A stretch of 64,000 nt of DNA, from the NCBI RefSeq assembly GCF_036347135.1, contig NZ_CP108938.1, forward strand, positions 248,001-312,000, read 5' to 3'. Source of the stretch: Streptomyces sp. NBC_00775. Its GTDB lineage: Bacteria > Actinomycetota > Actinomycetes > Streptomycetales > Streptomycetaceae. How positions within the stretch are numbered: position 1 is the first letter of the stretch; the number at the start of each line of letters is the position of its first letter. Below, piece after piece: positions 1 to 7,865 of this stretch. Under the pieces are notes generated by a model. The model searched no databases, had not been told where the DNA came from, and was given only the letters and a program-made list of their open reading frames with translations. The position numbers and the translations under genes are program-made.

Positions 1-228
1 AGCAAGTCAAGTTGCTCGCCGCAGAGGCGGCCACCGCCGTCGCCCAGCCCGCCAGTCCCTCTCCCCTGGAGCAGTTACGCCAGGACACCGAGGCGATCCA
101 CGCCCTCGGTGTCAGCGGCGTGCAGGCCCGCGTGATCGCGTCTGATGGAAGGGCAGTCGGTCGCCACCAGCGGCACCGCAGACCTGAACACCGGCCGCCC
201 GGTCTCTTCCGACGGCTACTTCCCAGTC
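1..228 (+). pseudogene. Serine hydrolase (D-Ala-D-Ala carboxypeptidase/beta-lactamase-like) N-terminal remnant
   Basis: The translation runs in from the window edge and resembles the region after the signal peptide of Streptomyces penicillin-binding-type serine hydrolases: an Ala/Pro linker, then a helix (LEQLRQDTEAIHALG), then the first beta strands (VQARVIASDG). The next expected strand (SVATSGTADLNTGRPVSS) appears in a different frame from about 148, so there is a frameshift near 145-155. Similarity stops at about 228, well before the SxxK catalytic motif, so no functional enzyme can be made. The identification is by eye from these strands. The missing start lies outside the window. Confidence 0.5.
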
Positions 229-369
229 GACGCGCTTGAGGTTCTCGATCAGCTTTCGCCGCCGGTCCCACTCGGCCCACTGCGACTGAGCAGCTCAGGT
301 GGCACCGTTTGCCAAGTCCGGTGCGCAGTCCGCTGCTGCGCTGTCGACCGAGCCGTTTGCCGGGCGGGA

Positions 370-1260
370 TCATCCGCCGAGCGTGGTTGGGCCGAGGCCG
401 GACGGCAGCTGGCGCACTGCCACTGCCACGGCCTCCTGCGCTGTGGCGAATTGGCCAAGGTCCTGGCTGATGAAGCCTTTGCCCACTCCGTACGTGCCGT
501 CGCTGTTGGCGCTCAGGCATGGTTCGACGACAGTCAGGTCCGGGCGGGTGGTGGTCGAGAAGCGCAGTGCCCAGTGGCTCGTGAATGGGTAGAGGGCGCG
601 CAGCGCGTGCTCGGCGTGCGCCGCCTCGATCAGGTTGAGGTACGTCTCCCGCCAGGCGTATTCCAGTTCGGCCGCCTCCTGGCGCTTGCCCTGCCATTCG
701 GATTCCGTCAAGCGCGCGGGATCGTTGTCGGGTACCTCGAACCGGCCGGTCAGGTGCACGAAGGGTGCCGCCTGTCGGATGTCGTCCAGGGTCGCCCCGT
801 CGTGCCACGCTCGGGCGGCCCTGGCGACCTCCGCCAGGTCGTCCGTCGTGCCATCGATGAGGGGCATGCTCTGGAACGGTTCCTGACCGCGGATCGACCA
901 CCGCCGTTCGTGCGACCAGGCGCTGATCGCCAGCGGCTCGCGGTGCGGCAGGGTACTTGCGACGGCCGCGTGGCGCAGCGGAGCGAAGTCCGGGGACGTA
1001 ATGGGGACGGCACCAAGGCAGCCGTCCGCCTCGGCCCGGAGCGCTGCGGCGAGGCTGCCGCAGGCCGCGACGTCGGGGTACAGGACGGAGGGATCGGGAG
1101 GGGTAGGCACGGCTCCTGATTGTGCCCGAGTCGCCGATTCCCAGGGCAGGCGGATGGCGCGCCAGCGGCCTGGGCGGCTCCACTCAAGGTGCTGATAGCA
1201 CCCGGTCAAGGCCGTGCAGGACCCCGCCCGCTGTGCCAGCTGAGGTGCTCCAGGTGCCAA
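370..1260 (-). CDS. DUF6193-like protein
   Basis: This protein of up to 296 residues has the look of the Streptomyces DUF6193 family, which databases label 'natural product biosynthesis' without a proven reaction. Features seen include the SAWSHERRWSIRGQEP segment, a stretch rich in Trp and acidic residues over roughly residues 140-230, and a C-terminal GKGFISQDLGQFATAQEAV segment. The longest reading starts at 1260. A GTG at 1110, preceded closely by AGGAG, would give about 246 residues and removes a poorly conserved-looking N-terminus, so the true start is uncertain. There is no signal peptide or membrane segment. It stands alone between a decayed hydrolase and a VOC gene. The family call is from memory of the fold's sequence style, not a search. 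Confidence 0.6.
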   Translation of the reverse strand: MAPGAPQLAQRAGSCTALTGCYQHLEWSRPGRWRAIRLPWESATRAQSGAVPTPPDPSVLYPDVAACGSLAAALRAEADGCLGAVPITSPDFAPLRHAAVASTLPHREPLAISAWSHERRWSIRGQEPFQSMPLIDGTTDDLAEVARAARAWHDGATLDDIRQAAPFVHLTGRFEVPDNDPARLTESEWQGKRQEAAELEYAWRETYLNLIEAAHAEHALRALYPFTSHWALRFSTTTRPDLTVVEPCLSANSDGTYGVGKGFISQDLGQFATAQEAVAVAVRQLPSGLGPTTLGG

Positions 1261-1293
1261 CTGAGCTGGTCAGCTGCCAACTGAAGTGCACAG
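1233..1293 (+). repeat. Three tandem 20-21 bp imperfect repeats
   Basis: Three head-to-tail units of the form (G/C)TGCCA(A/G)CTGA...CAG occupy 1233-1253, 1254-1273 and 1274-1293. They lie just upstream of the longest start of the DUF6193-like gene. They may be a regulatory array or a recombination remnant. Confidence 0.6.
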
Positions 1294-1756
1294 TCTCACC
1301 CACTCCATCGCCCACAGGCCGGCTATCTGGTGCCCGGCCTGCCAGTCCATGCAGTGCACGTGCTCAATCAGGCTCCTCATCAGCCCGGCGGCTTCCACGG
1401 AGAGTCACGCGGAGTGCGAGCGCATCAGCAGATCCGCGGCCCGGTTGGTGAACTGCCACCAGCCGAGCAGCTGATGGGCGACGTCCTGCTTCTCACGCAG
1501 GCCTTCGGGGTTCGACCCGCCGATGGCGGATGCCTGCCCGGCCCGGCTGAGCGTCGGTGTTGGCCCGGCAGGACAGTGAGAGGGTCTCTGGCCTGCGGTG
1601 TTTTCGTCCGAGGCGGTACGGCTGGCGTGTGACGTGCACTGCTGCGTCGAGAGGTTCTCGAAGAGGATGTGGCAGAGGATGTCGAGAACGGCCTGGCTGC
1701 TCCATCTCAGGGCAGATGCGGCCACCGTGGCCGCACCACACCAAGGAGGACCCAGC

Positions 1757-2197
1757 ATGACGATCCAGCGCATGGACAACGTCCTCATCGTTGTCGACGA
1801 CCTTGACGCTGCTATTGCGTTCTTCCTCGAACTTGGCATGGAGCTGGAGGGCAAGATGCCCATCGAGGGACGTTGGGTGGACCGTGTCATCGGGCTTGAT
1901 GGCGCCCGACAGGACATCGCCATGCTGAGGACCCCGGACGGCCACGGCAGGCTTGAGCTGACGAAGTTCCACACGCCGAAGGCGATCAGCGCCGAGCCGG
2001 CAATCGCACCGCCGAACACGCTGGGCATTCGTCGCATCATGTTCGCCGTCGACGACATCAAGGACGTCCTTGCCCGCCTGCAAACCCATGGAGCCGAACT
2101 CGTCGGCGAGGTGGAGCAGTTCGAGGACAGCTATCTGCTCTGTTACGTCCGCGGCCCCGAGGGCATCCTCGTCGGACTGGCCGAGCAGCTCAGCTGA
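1757..2197 (+). CDS. VOC family (glyoxalase/bleomycin-resistance-like) protein
   Basis: This 146-residue protein has the paired beta-alpha-beta-beta-beta modules of the vicinal oxygen chelate fold. Module one begins MDNVLIVVDDLDAAIAFF and module two IRRIMFAVDDIKDVLARL. The sequence ends in the typical YVRGPEGILVGLAEQL strand, where a metal-binding Glu is expected. The start is the ATG at 1757, preceded by AGGAGGA at 1744-1750, an excellent ribosome-binding site; longer readings lack one. VOC proteins isomerise, dioxygenate or sequester small molecules, and substrate cannot be inferred here. The gene is monocistronic, with no partner in the same orientation. Fold confidence is high; function is unknown. 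Confidence 0.88.
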   Translation: MTIQRMDNVLIVVDDLDAAIAFFLELGMELEGKMPIEGRWVDRVIGLDGARQDIAMLRTPDGHGRLELTKFHTPKAISAEPAIAPPNTLGIRRIMFAVDDIKDVLARLQTHGAELVGEVEQFEDSYLLCYVRGPEGILVGLAEQLS

Positions 2198-3089
2198 AGG
2201 CTGCTGAAGGGGCCGTGCACCCAAAGAATCATCCGGGCACCCGCGTCTGGGAGCTGCGCCGGACCGCCGGTCGCGCACGCACCCGGGATGGCGCCGGCGA
2301 ATCGACAGGCACTCAGGTCGACATCCTTCAGCGCCAGGTGCGCGGCATCCACCCTGTCCACTGATGCCAGACGCACACCGGGGGCTGGCCGGACAGCTCC
2401 ACTTCCGGCAGCGGGCAATCCAATCCGTGGCGGAGAAAGGGATCGGGGCGGGCAGCAACCGTCACCGGGTACTGACGCTGTCTACGACTATCTGGTTGTG
2501 GCCGACCACCGCTCGCTGCTCGGCCGCGACCCGGCGCAGGCGGTGGTCTACCTGAGGCAGAACGGTTTCGACGACGTCGGTGCGTTCGTCGCCTTCGACC
2601 TGCGGCTCGACCGCCCCGGCCCTCCGGTGCTGCCGCCGGAGGCGGCCCGGGTCTACACGTTGCCCGCCGCGTGGCGGCCACCGAGCGCGGTCGGCATATG
2701 GCCGGGCTCGTTGTCGGTGCCGTTGTGGCAGCGGACTTCCTGACGTCTTTGGCCACCTATCGCTGGACGTCACCATGCGACACGGATCGGCGTGTGGTTG
2801 CAGCAGTTCGCGGTGATGCACCGCGCCGGCGCCGGCATCATTTCCGGCAGGCGGCCGGTGTCCTGGGCGCGCAGGCTGGTCCTGTGGTGGCTAGGGGGTC
2901 AGCCATCGGCCCCGCCAAAGGCGAGTTCAACTGGGCCCAGTTCGCGGATGATTCGTGACGTTCAGACGTCGTGCGGTGGCCCCGGAGGGCGGCTCGATCT
3001 GGGACCACCTCTGACGGGGACGGGGCGAGGGGAGCGGCTGAACGGGACTCAGTGCGTGCGGTGATCGCCGAAGCCTCGGGCCAAACACC
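2198..3089. other. Stretch without a supportable gene; contains a pentapeptide-repeat-like fragment
   Basis: No reading frame in these 890 bases has a convincing start, codon pattern and family match together. On the minus strand at about 2290-2373 a short translation (VDAAHLALKDVDLSACRFAG) resembles a Streptomyces pentapeptide-repeat protein, with no intact start or end. Plus-strand frames around 2460-2960 look partly protein-like but shift frame repeatedly. The stretch is best read as decayed coding DNA. Confidence 0.4.
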
Positions 3090-3686
3090 TCACGCCCTGT
3101 TCCCGTCGGTGTTGGTGTGGCGAGGGTGCAGGCAGTCGAAGACGATCTCCGCCAGCCTCCCGGGCCGGTCATTCGTGCCTCGTCGGCGGCTGGCCGTCAG
3201 TGCGGCCACGACGATGGCCTGCACATCGGCTGCGTCCACGTCGTTGCGCACCACCCCGGCCTGCTGGGCGCGGGCGAGGAGTGCGCCGAACAACTCGCGT
3301 AGCTGTGCCGCCACTTCCTCGGTTGCGGCGCCCATGGGGGCGCCCGCTGCCGTGATGGCTTCGGTCAGGTCCTGCTTCGCATCGGCCTCGGCGGTCATCC
3401 GAGCGAGGAAGGCGAAGAACGCCGGCCCGGCCTCCGCTTCGGCCAGGGCGGCGCGGACGTCGAGTGTCAGCTGCTCGAGGTGCTCGCGCACGACTGCTTC
3501 GAACAGCGCTTCCTTGGTGGCGAAGTGGCGATGGACCGTGCCGGGCCCAACCCCAGCCCGGCGGGCGATCTCGTCAAGGGAGACCGAGATGCCCTCGGCG
3601 GCGAAGGCCGTGCGGGCCGTTTGCAGGATGCGCTCCCGGTTGCGGCGTGCGTCGGCGCGCAGGGGGCGCTGCGGCTCGGTGGTCAA
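3090..3686 (-). CDS. TetR/AcrR family transcriptional regulator
   Basis: This 198-residue repressor has an N-terminal helix-turn-helix of TetR type: RERILQTARTAFAAEG, then SLDEIARRAGVGPGTVHRHF, then ATKEALFEAVV, about residues 15-65. A helical ligand-binding domain follows. I place the start at the TTG at 3686 because GGAGG lies four bases upstream; a longer reading to 3755 would run through the palindromic operators. The gene is divergent from a SnoaL-like gene at 3803, and two perfect palindromes lie in the gap, so it probably represses itself and that neighbour. The ligand is unknown. The C-terminal RRGTNDRPGRLAEIVFDCL matches the usual last helix, so the protein looks complete. Confidence 0.9.
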   Translation of the reverse strand: MTTEPQRPLRADARRNRERILQTARTAFAAEGISVSLDEIARRAGVGPGTVHRHFATKEALFEAVVREHLEQLTLDVRAALAEAEAGPAFFAFLARMTAEADAKQDLTEAITAAGAPMGAATEEVAAQLRELFGALLARAQQAGVVRNDVDAADVQAIVVAALTASRRRGTNDRPGRLAEIVFDCLHPRHTNTDGNRA

Positions 3687-3725
3687 GTGTCCTCCAGGGA
3701 CAGGGACTTGTGACTTGAGGCGTTG

Positions 3726-3751
3726 ATATACGGGGCCTACGCCCCGTATAT
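3726..3751. promoter_or_regulatory. Perfect inverted repeat, probable TetR operator 1
   Basis: Two 11-base arms (ATATACGGGGC and its exact complement) surround a CTAC spacer. It lies between the divergent TetR and SnoaL-like genes. The GGGGC/GCCCC core is shared with the second palindrome at 3759-3786. Confidence 0.8.
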
Positions 3752-3758
3752 TCAATCA

Positions 3759-3786
3759 CGTAACCGGGGCGATCGCCCCGGTTACG
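3759..3786. promoter_or_regulatory. Perfect 28-bp palindrome, probable TetR operator 2
   Basis: CGTAACCGGGGCGA is followed directly by its exact complement, giving a 28-base palindrome centred at 3772/3773. It ends 16 bases before the ATG at 3803, next to that gene's ribosome-binding site (GAGAGGAG), so binding here would block the downstream gene. Confidence 0.8.
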
Positions 3787-3802
3787 TCGAGAGGAGTGTC
3801 CC

Positions 3803-4240
3803 ATGACCACTGGCGCACCGCGCGAAGTCCTCCAGCTTTTCCTCCGCCTCACCGCCGACGGGCCCAACGAGGCGATGGCCGACCTGTTCACCACGGACGC
3901 CGTCCTCGAGATGCCCTACTTGCCCCCGGGCGCACCCGCGCAGGAGCCGGGGCGGGACGCCTTCCGGGCGCACCTGCAAGAAGGGGCAAAGCTGCAGAAG
4001 TTCACCGCCGTGGACCACGTCCACGTCCACGAGACGGCCGATCCCGAACTTGTCATCGCCGACTACCGCCTCCATGGCCGAATCCTGGCCACCGGGAAGC
4101 AGTTCACCTTCGACATGGTGCAGTTCGTCCGCGTCAGGGACGGCCTGATCACCTGGTCACGCACCTATTCCAATCCGCTCGACGGGGCGATCGCCTTCGA
4201 CGCGACCGAGGGACTGCTCGCCGCCATCACGGCTGCTTAG
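3803..4240 (+). CDS. SnoaL-like / NTF2-like polyketide-cyclase-fold protein
   Basis: This 145-residue protein has the nuclear-transport-factor-2 cone fold pattern: an N-terminal helix (REVLQLFLRLTADG), TDAVLEMPYLPPG, then strands ending FDMVQFVRVRDGLITWSRTY. The family includes ketosteroid isomerases, polyketide cyclases and limonene-epoxide hydrolases, and no residue here settles which. The ATG at 3803 has GAGAGGAG just upstream. Two perfect palindromes lie between it and the divergent TetR gene, so it is probably ligand-induced. As the only obvious target of the TetR protein it may modify or detoxify that ligand (inference). Confidence 0.82.
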   Translation: MTTGAPREVLQLFLRLTADGPNEAMADLFTTDAVLEMPYLPPGAPAQEPGRDAFRAHLQEGAKLQKFTAVDHVHVHETADPELVIADYRLHGRILATGKQFTFDMVQFVRVRDGLITWSRTYSNPLDGAIAFDATEGLLAAITAA

Positions 4241-4257
4241 ACCGACCGGCAAATGGA

Positions 4258-4745
4258 TCACTTGAGGCGGCGTGTGGTGGGACGCTGATCCCAGCGGTAG
4301 TGAATGGTGGCGTGGCGGATCAGCATGCGGAGAGTGACCAGTGCTGCGGCCAGGTGGAGGTAGAACTCGACGACGGTGCTGCTCTTCTCGGTGCAGCGTC
4401 GCAGCTTGCCGTAGCTGTTCATCCACGAGTGCGTTCTTTCCACGACCCACCGCTTGCCGGCCTGGATCGGGGCGGCCACGCCCTTGCGGGCGATCTCGCT
4501 GGTGAGCCCAACTCCCGGAGCAGAGCGCGGGACGTGTTGCTGCCATAGCCCCGGTCGAGGTTGACGTTCACGTCGTCCGGCAGTGGCCCGACCTGGGCCA
4601 TTGCTGCGTGGAGCGTCGGTCCGAGCAGGGGCGAGTCATGGCGGTTGGCTCCCGCCGCGACCAGGCCGAGCGGGACGCCGCGGGCATCAGTGGAGACCGA
4701 GCGTTTCAGGCCCTGCTTCCCGCGGTCCACCGGGGACCGGCCCGC
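4258..4745 (-). pseudogene. IS5-family transposase C-terminal part, frameshifted
   Basis: The minus strand encodes the C-terminal half of an IS5-type DDE transposase in two frames. The first segment (about 4500-4745) reads SPVDRGKQGLKRSVSTDA... to DRGYGSNTSRALLRELG. After loss of about one base near 4505 it continues as IARKGVAAPIQAGKRWVVERT and HSWMNSYGKLRRC down to the stop at 4258. The catalytic glutamate region (RWVVERTHSW) is present, but the N-terminal half is absent: the element is cut by an IS21-type istB fragment. No terminal inverted repeat pair was found. Confidence 0.8.
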
Positions 4746-4764
4746 ACTCTGGCCGCCACACGGG

Positions 4765-4875
4765 GGCCTTGGCGGGTGATGGTCTTGCCGAGCTGCTTGT
4801 CATCGGCGGCCTCGACGAGCTCGTTCACCAGTGCTGCGGCGGTGGTGTAGCGGACGCGGTAGCCGGCCATTGCGG
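4765..4875 (-). pseudogene. IS21-family IstB-like ATPase fragment
   Basis: About 35 residues on the minus strand (AGYRVRYTTAAALVNELVEA, then ADDKQLGKTI) match the region of IstB, the AAA+ helper ATPase of IS21, that follows its Walker A helix. Both ends are cut, by an IS256-type fragment on one side and an IS5-type fragment on the other. It is non-functional. Confidence 0.65.
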
Positions 4876-4881
4876 CCGCGG

Positions 4882-5130
4882 TCGATGGAGATCCGCCGCA
4901 CCGTCTGCACGACGAACGCCATCGAGAGCGTGAACGCCCGCATCCGCCGGGCCGTCCGGGTCCGCGGGCCCTTCCCGTCGGAGGCGGCCGCGTTGAAGTG
5001 CGTCTACCTCGCGGTAATGAGCCTCGACCCGACAGACACCGGTCGCAAGCGACGGACCAGCCGCTGGAAGCGAGCCCTGCAGGCATTCGACATCGCCTTC
5101 GACGGGCGCCTCTCAGCAACCCGCGTATGA
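4882..5130 (+). pseudogene. IS256 (Mutator) family transposase C-terminal fragment
   Basis: The plus strand encodes the last 80 or so residues of an IS256/Mutator transposase: RRTVCTTNAIESVNARIRRA, then LKCVYLAVMSLDPT, then RWKRALQAFDIAFDGRLSA, ending at the natural stop. The NAIE(S) motif with the third catalytic acidic residue is present. The upstream two-thirds is missing. It directly precedes the left end of the ISL3 element at 5163. Confidence 0.8.
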
Positions 5131-5162
5131 GACCAACTACCCCAGTCACACTGTTAAGTTGA

Positions 5163-5190
5163 GTCTGGCCCGTAGTCGGTGGTGACGCTG
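5163..5190 (+). repeat. Left terminal inverted repeat of the ISL3 element
   Basis: 28 bases matching the complement of 6754-6781 at 27 of 28 positions. Confidence 0.85.
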
Positions 5191-5217
5191 GGTGCTGTCC
5201 GTGGTCATGATCTTGTG

Positions 5218-6745
5218 ATGGATCTCAACTCCCTTGTTGCGACGGTGTTTTCCGGGCTGTCGGTGCTGGTCATCCAGGACGTGACGGATGGCGGTCACGC
5301 GGTTGTGGTCACGGCCCAGACCCGGGATGTGGCGGTTCCGTGTCCGATGTGCGGAACGCCAACGGCGAAGGTGCATGGGTACCACGGTCGGACGGTGGCG
5401 GACGTGCCGGTGGACGGCCGCCCAGTCGTCGTCTACCTGCGTGTTCGGCGTCTGGCTTGTCCGGTCCTGGACTGCGGGCGGCAGACATTCCGTGAGCAGG
5501 TCCCGGGGCTGTTGGAACGTCATCAGCGTCGGACGGTGCGTCTGGTCGGCCAGATATCCGAGGTGGCGCGGGAGTTATGCGGCCGTGCGGCCTCCCGTCT
5601 CGCCCGCGTCCTGGCTGCGCCGGTGTCCCGCAGCACGGCCCTGTGTCTGCTGCTGCGTCTGCCCCTGCCGCGGCAGACGGTTCCGCGGGTGATCGGCGTC
5701 GACGACTTCGCTCTGCGTCGCCGCCACCGCTACGCCACGATCATCATCGATGCCGAGACCGGCAGGCGCGTCGCGGTGCTGCCCGACCGCGAGGCCGCGA
5801 CGTTGGAGTCCTGGCTGCGCGAACACCCCGGTGTCGAGGTCGTCTGCCGCGACGGATCAGCCGCCTACGCCGAGGCCGTCCGCCGCGTTCTGCCCGACGC
5901 GGTGCAGGTCAGCGACCGATGGCATCTGTGGCGCAACCTGTGCGACAAGGCCCTGCTCGAGGTCCGCGCGCACGCCGGCTGCTGGGCCACCATCAACCCG
6001 CCCCGTCCCGGCGGGGTCCGCGGGCAGACCACCCGCGAACGCTGGAACAAGGTCCACGCCCTGCTCGACCAGGGCGTCGGCCGGCTCGACTGCTCCCGCC
6101 GCCTGGGCGTGGCCCTGAACACCGTCAAACGCTACGCCCGCATGCCCGAACCCACCGCCCTGCGCATAGCCCCCGCCTACCGGCCCACCCTCGTCGACCC
6201 CTACCGCGAGCATCTACGTGTTCGCCGTGCCGCCGATCCCGCCGTCCCCGTCACCCAACTACTGCGGGAGATCCGGGAATTGGGCTATCCCGGCAGCGCC
6301 AACCTGCTGGTCCGCAATCTCAACCAGGGCCGCGCCGAAGGCGACCGCCCCGTCACGACCCCGCGCCGGCCGCCTGCTGCTCACCGATCCTGAAAATCTG
6401 CGGCCGAAGGAAACGGCCCTGTTGGAGAAGATCACCGCGGCCTGCCCGGAGATGACCCAACTCGCCGATCTCGTACGCGGCTTCGCTGCCCTGCTGAAGC
6501 CTGCCGAGGGCAACGACGTGAAACTCACCAAGTGGATCACGTCCGCCCACGCCGTCGCCCTGCCCCACCTGCACGGTTTCGCCAACGGCCTCGAAATCGA
6601 CCGGCTCGCCGTGAACGCCGGCCTCACCTTGCCCTACCACAACGGCCGCACCGAAGGCGTCAACACCCGCACCAAGAGGATCATGAGACAGATGCACGGA
6701 CGCGCAGGGTTCGACCTCCTCCAGCACCGCATCCTCCTGCCCTGA
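5218..6745 (+). pseudogene. ISL3-family transposase, interrupted by one frameshift
   Basis: The N-terminal part has the ISL3 zinc-binding pattern (PCPMCGTPTAKVHGYH, then RRLACPVLDCGRQTF), a helix-turn-helix region, and the DDE domain opening RVIGVDDFALRRRHRYATII, then VVCRDGSAAY and VQVSDRWHLWRNL. The first frame ends at 6393. The rest (LLLTDPENLRPKETALLEKI... to NGRTEGVNTRTKRIMRQMHG... RILLP) continues in the next frame. A one-base change in the C-rich run near 6357-6362 explains the switch. The start is the ATG at 5218. A TTA leucine codon at 5575-5577 would make expression depend on the bldA tRNA. I cannot exclude programmed frameshifting, but ISL3 transposases are normally one frame. Confidence 0.85.
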
Positions 6746-6753
6746 GGGACACT

Positions 6754-6781
6754 CAGCGTCACCACCGACTACGGGACAGAC
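6754..6781 (-). repeat. Right terminal inverted repeat of the ISL3 element
   Basis: Complement of 5163-5190 with one mismatch; it starts eight bases after the transposase stop codon. Confidence 0.85.
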
Positions 6782-6797
6782 CCGGGCCCGCGCAGCC

Positions 6798-7544
6798 TCA
6801 CATCCGGGATCTCAGCACGTCGACCTCACAGCCCGGCGCGAACGGGTCGAAGCCGTGCTCGGTCAGCCAGCGAACCACCAGCAGGCTTCGGAACGACCAC
6901 CACGCGTTGATCACGTCGAGGTCAATGTCGGTGCCGTAGCCGGCGACGACGTCGTCGAGGTGCTCCTCGTGTCCGAGCGTGAAGGTGGCGAGGTCATACA
7001 GGGCATCACCCTGGCCGGCCTCGGACCAGTCGATGATGCCCGTGACCTCGTCGCCGTCGACGAAGACGTGCGCGATCTGCAGGTCGCCGTGCGTGAACGC
7101 CGGGGTCCACGGCCGGAGCGCGGCCTCGGCGACCTGCCGGTTGCGGGTGACCAGGTCGGCGGGCAGGAGGCCGTTCGTCACGAGCGACTCGCACTCGTCG
7201 TCGAGTTCCGCCGCCAGCGCGACGATGCTCCGGCCGGCCTGGCCGGGCCGAGGCGGCAGCGGCGCGTCGTGCAGCTTCCGGATGGCGGCGCCCGCCGCGG
7301 CCCACGCCGCCGGCGACCCGGTCGACGGCCCGCCGAGGCGCCCAAGCGTCGTCCCCGGGAGTGCGGCGATCGCGAGCACGTGCGGCTTGCGCCACAGGAC
7401 CTCCGGGGTCGGGACCGGCGCGAGGGACATCGCCTCGACCTCGACGTCGATGCGCGCCTGATCGGCGTCCACCTTCAAGAACACGCCGCCGACGCGCAGG
7501 GTCGCGCGCTCGGAATGGGCGACAACGACTTTGACCTCATCCAT
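6798..7544 (-). CDS. Aminoglycoside phosphotransferase (APH)-family kinase
   Basis: This 248-residue protein has the APH/choline-kinase catalytic signature: TPAFTHGDLQIAHVFV with catalytic Asp154, then VTGIIDWSEAGQGDALYDLA with the metal-binding Asp172 of the DFG-equivalent strand. The N-lobe is short and a nucleotide-binding lysine is suggested at VGGVFLKVD. The family phosphorylates aminoglycosides, macrolides or primary metabolites such as homoserine and choline; a substrate cannot be assigned, so resistance should not be assumed. The start is the ATG at 7544. Its 3' end abuts the ISL3 element, leaving only 16 bases, but the reading frame ends naturally. Confidence 0.85.
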   Translation of the reverse strand: MDEVKVVVAHSERATLRVGGVFLKVDADQARIDVEVEAMSLAPVPTPEVLWRKPHVLAIAALPGTTLGRLGGPSTGSPAAWAAAGAAIRKLHDAPLPPRPGQAGRSIVALAAELDDECESLVTNGLLPADLVTRNRQVAEAALRPWTPAFTHGDLQIAHVFVDGDEVTGIIDWSEAGQGDALYDLATFTLGHEEHLDDVVAGYGTDIDLDVINAWWSFRSLLVVRWLTEHGFDPFAPGCEVDVLRSRM

Positions 7545-7639
7545 GGGCGACCAGTATCCCGGGGACGATCGCCGACGTCGCCGGGTTTATCGCGTGCGAT
7601 TACGCGGCTGACCGCGTCCTGCCAGCCCTTGTCCGCCAG

Positions 7640-7830
7640 GAAGTTGAGTCCGCCGCAGGCACTATCGCAAAGATGGACTGGCTCGACGAAGAGCATCTCA
7701 CCCTGGACGCCGTTGGCCAGGCGGAGCTCAACCACTGGCTTGCCTCCGGCCCTCGACGTCGGCATGACATCCGCTGCTTCCTGACCTGGGCCCACCAGCG
7801 CGGCCTAACAGAGCGCCCATCGCCACCTCT
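7640..7830 (+). pseudogene. Tyrosine-recombinase (XerC-like) N-terminal domain fragment
   Basis: A short translation (LDEEHLTLDAVGQAELNHWL, then GPRRRHDIRCFLTWAHQRGL) resembles the SAM-like core-binding domain of Streptomyces site-specific integrases. It has no catalytic domain and no continuing frame, and the NmrA-like gene follows immediately on the other strand. It is likely a remnant of an integrated element. Confidence 0.5.
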
Positions 7831-7865
7831 TGAGTACCTGCTTCCGAAGCCGTCAGTAATGATCT

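Larger units (their letters stand above)
5163..6781 (+). mobile_element. ISL3-family insertion sequence with 28-bp terminal inverted repeats
   Basis: The element is bounded by 28-base inverted repeats at 5163-5190 and 6754-6781 that differ at one position (left arm GTCTGGCCCGTAGTCGGTGG...). It contains one transposase gene read in two frames. Eight-base flanks (TAAGTTGA on the left, CCGGGCCC on the right) do not match, so no target duplication remains. It sits against the IS256 fragment on its left and an APH-like gene on its right. Confidence 0.85.

Noticed and set aside
180..290. Minus-strand translation WAEWDRRRKLIENLKRVDWE
   Set aside because: Protein-like, but no family recognised and it overlaps the end of the serine-hydrolase remnant; not enough to call.
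1233..1293. CRISPR-like repeat
   Set aside because: Three adjacent units with no spacers and no cas genes in the window.
2462..2958. Possible small plus-strand genes (for example 2671-2958)
   Set aside because: No ribosome site, no family match and repeated frame changes; treated as decayed sequence.
5155..6789. Target-site duplication around the ISL3 element
   Set aside because: The 8-base flanks TAAGTTGA and CCGGGCCC do not match.
6798..7544. Antibiotic-resistance call for the APH-like kinase
   Set aside because: Only the family-wide catalytic motif is visible; the family includes many non-resistance kinases, so a drug should not be named.
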